Program-made: the position numbers and the translations under genes
Assembly: GCA_964600165.1 (NCBI GenBank)
Contig: CAZRIP010000093.1
Coordinates: 1-16,108, forward strand
Direction: 5' to 3'
From: CAZRIP01 sp964600165
GTDB taxonomy: Bacteria; Elusimicrobiota; Elusimicrobia; UBA1565; UBA9628
Length of the DNA stretch: 16,108 nt
Shown here: in pieces, positions 14,840 to 16,108 of the stretch
Position numbering within the stretch: position 1 is the stretch's first letter
Layout of the letters: each line of letters starts with the position of its first letter
Notes under the pieces: model-generated
Databases searched by the model: none
Seen by the model: the letters and a program-made list of their open reading frames with translations, nothing else
Told to the model about the DNA's origin: nothing

Positions 14840-16108
14840 GAATCCAGCGGCTGAGCAGCCGAACGACGAAGACTCCGCGACGGGGCGCGCAACCCGCCCT
14901 GCGAGTCCTCTTGGCGGCCGTGATCGCCTGGAGCCCTATTCCATGGGTCGGGGTGACCTCCGCCCGCGCGGCGTCCGTCGCGCCTCCGCCGACGCTGATG
15001 AACTTCCAGGGGCGCCTGACCGACAACGTCAACAACCCGATCACCGGCGCCGAGAGCCTCTTCATCGAGATCTACGACGCGTCGAGCGGAGGCAATCAGC
15101 TTTGGAGCGAGACGCAAGGGAGCGTGCAAGTCGTCAACGGCGTGTTCGCCGTGCAGCTCGGCGCCGTCAACCCGCTGACCGCGCCGGTCCTGGCCGGCGG
15201 CACGGCGTACCTGCAGATCACGGTCAACGGCAACCCGCTCACGCCGCGCGAGCGGTTGATCACCGCGCCCTACGCCTTCAGCGCGCATCTTCTCCAAGGC
15301 CGCGACTTCACCGCTTTCGTCTCCACCGACGCGTCGGCGCAGACGATCGCGGGCCAGAAGACGTTCAGCGGAGAGGTCGTCGTCCCCGCGCCGGCCAACC
15401 CCGCGGACGCGGCGACCAAGAATTACGTCGACACCCAGGTCGGCTCCGCCGGGTGGTCGCGGACGGCGCCGGTCGTCGCGCTGACCAACGCCGGCGACAA
15501 CGTCGTGATCCAGTCGACTTTGACCGTGCAAGTGGGCTTAGGCGTCGGCGCCGAAGGCCTCACCGGCGGCACGCTGGTGGCGCGCTCGACCTCATCGACC
15601 GGCGGGCACGCCGCTCTCGCCGTCCAGGATAACACGGGCTTCAACCAGCTGCGCGTCTTCCAAGGCGGCGACACGGAGCTCGGCACCCGTCCGGATTCCG
15701 TGGGCGTCGACACTTACGCGAAGTTCTACGTCTCGGGCGGCGGCCTCCGGGCGGGCTCGACGAACGGCAGCGACTACGGCTACAGGATCGTCCGCGACGC
15801 GGGCGGCGTCTTCGCGCCCGGCCTCAGCGGCGACCTCGTCTTCATCGGGGACCAGGGAAGCAACAGCAACTTCGCCTTCCTGAACAGCCTGGGCACGCCG
15901 CTGCTGCGCGTCTTGAACGGCGGCAACGTCGGCGTGGGCACGACTTACCCGTCGACGCTGCTCGACGTCAACGGCACGGCGCAGTTCGGCTCGGGGGTCA
16001 CCAAGAGCACGTTCTCCGCCGCCGGAGGGCTGACCTTCGACGCCGGCTACGCGCCGATCGGCGCGCATGACGCCGCGACCAAGGGCTACGTCGACGCGAA
16101 CGCGGGCG
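14836..16108 (+). CDS. Tail-fibre-like surface protein (partial, runs off the window end)
   Basis: 424 codons are present and no stop is reached. The N-terminus is a long signal peptide: a basic 22-residue start, a hydrophobic run at about 23-41, and cleavage after SARA at about 45. A domain at about 53-150 (MNFQGRLTDNVNNPITG through TAPYAFSA) is a type I know from bacterial surface proteins that carry fibre regions. Then come phage-tail-like phrases: TIAGQKTF at 170-177 and two DAATK-YVD units at 191-199 and 412-420, separated by a beta-rich spacer with NVGVGT-type strands. Such proteins usually end in a trimeric or S74-peptidase-like tip, not visible here. The start is set by ATGA overlap with the kinase stop. 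Likely an exported adhesin or fibre; the C-terminus cannot be judged. Confidence 0.85.
   Translation, partial: MRIQRLSSRTTKTPRRGAQPALRVLLAAVIAWSPIPWVGVTSARAASVAPPPTLMNFQGRLTDNVNNPITGAESLFIEIYDASSGGNQLWSETQGSVQVVNGVFAVQLGAVNPLTAPVLAGGTAYLQITVNGNPLTPRERLITAPYAFSAHLLQGRDFTAFVSTDASAQTIAGQKTFSGEVVVPAPANPADAATKNYVDTQVGSAGWSRTAPVVALTNAGDNVVIQSTLTVQVGLGVGAEGLTGGTLVARSTSSTGGHAALAVQDNTGFNQLRVFQGGDTELGTRPDSVGVDTYAKFYVSGGGLRAGSTNGSDYGYRIVRDAGGVFAPGLSGDLVFIGDQGSNSNFAFLNSLGTPLLRVLNGGNVGVGTTYPSTLLDVNGTAQFGSGVTKSTFSAAGGLTFDAGYAPIGAHDAATKGYVDANAG

Noticed and set aside
14656..15531. 291-codon minus-strand frame over the kinase and fibre gene junction
   Set aside because: It crosses two well-supported plus-strand genes and has no motif of its own.

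Overview
The window is GC-rich, densely coded bacterial chromosome with short intergenic gaps, many 4-base ATGA start/stop overlaps and no tRNA, rRNA, CRISPR array, transposase or insertion sequence that I can see. The mix of FN3-repeat surface proteins ending in a 'TPNGDG' gliding/T9SS-type C-terminal domain, a PorV/PorQ-like barrel with TPRs, and a tail-fibre-like surface protein is what I would expect of a Gram-negative such as a GC-rich Elusimicrobiota metagenome genome. That assignment is an inference from gene content, not proven by a marker gene.

Layout: (1) 1-96, the tail of an upstream gene and a hairpin terminator. (2) 94-1581 (-), a secreted low-complexity protein with Gly-rich, PRPQQ-repeat and extreme Trp/Tyr/His-rich segments. 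(3) 1582-1744, a divergent promoter region with repeated TAGG(A)CCC words. (4) 1745-6684 (+), a run of five genes: a canonical YyaL/SSP411-type thioredoxin-fold protein, a small exported protein, a membrane-anchored degenerate YyaL-like paralogue, a small exported Cys/His protein and a DUF2231 membrane protein. TATAAT boxes overlap two of the stop codons. (5) 8696-6688 (-), an OmpR/PhoB-type regulator with a degenerate receiver, overlapping a long coiled-coil protein that converges on the DUF2231 gene with only 3 bases between stops. (6) 8697-8873, a divergent regulatory region with four GTNAC words spaced exactly 11 bp. (7) 8874-16108 (+), an operon-like run: REC-only response regulator, FN3/CTD surface protein, PorV-like barrel-TPR protein, HAMP histidine kinase, and a tail-fibre-like surface protein cut by the window end.

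The most interesting unit is 6688-16108. It couples two-component signalling genes with exported and outer-membrane proteins. The kinase and the REC-only protein both keep canonical catalytic residues. The DNA-binding regulator lacks the usual acidic pair, and the 11-bp-phased array lies just upstream of its own promoter. My working model is a regulated surface-display or adhesion locus in which kinase and REC-only protein form the phosphorelay, while the PhoB-like protein is an atypical, perhaps phosphorylation-independent, autoregulator. This model is inferred from gene order and motifs only.
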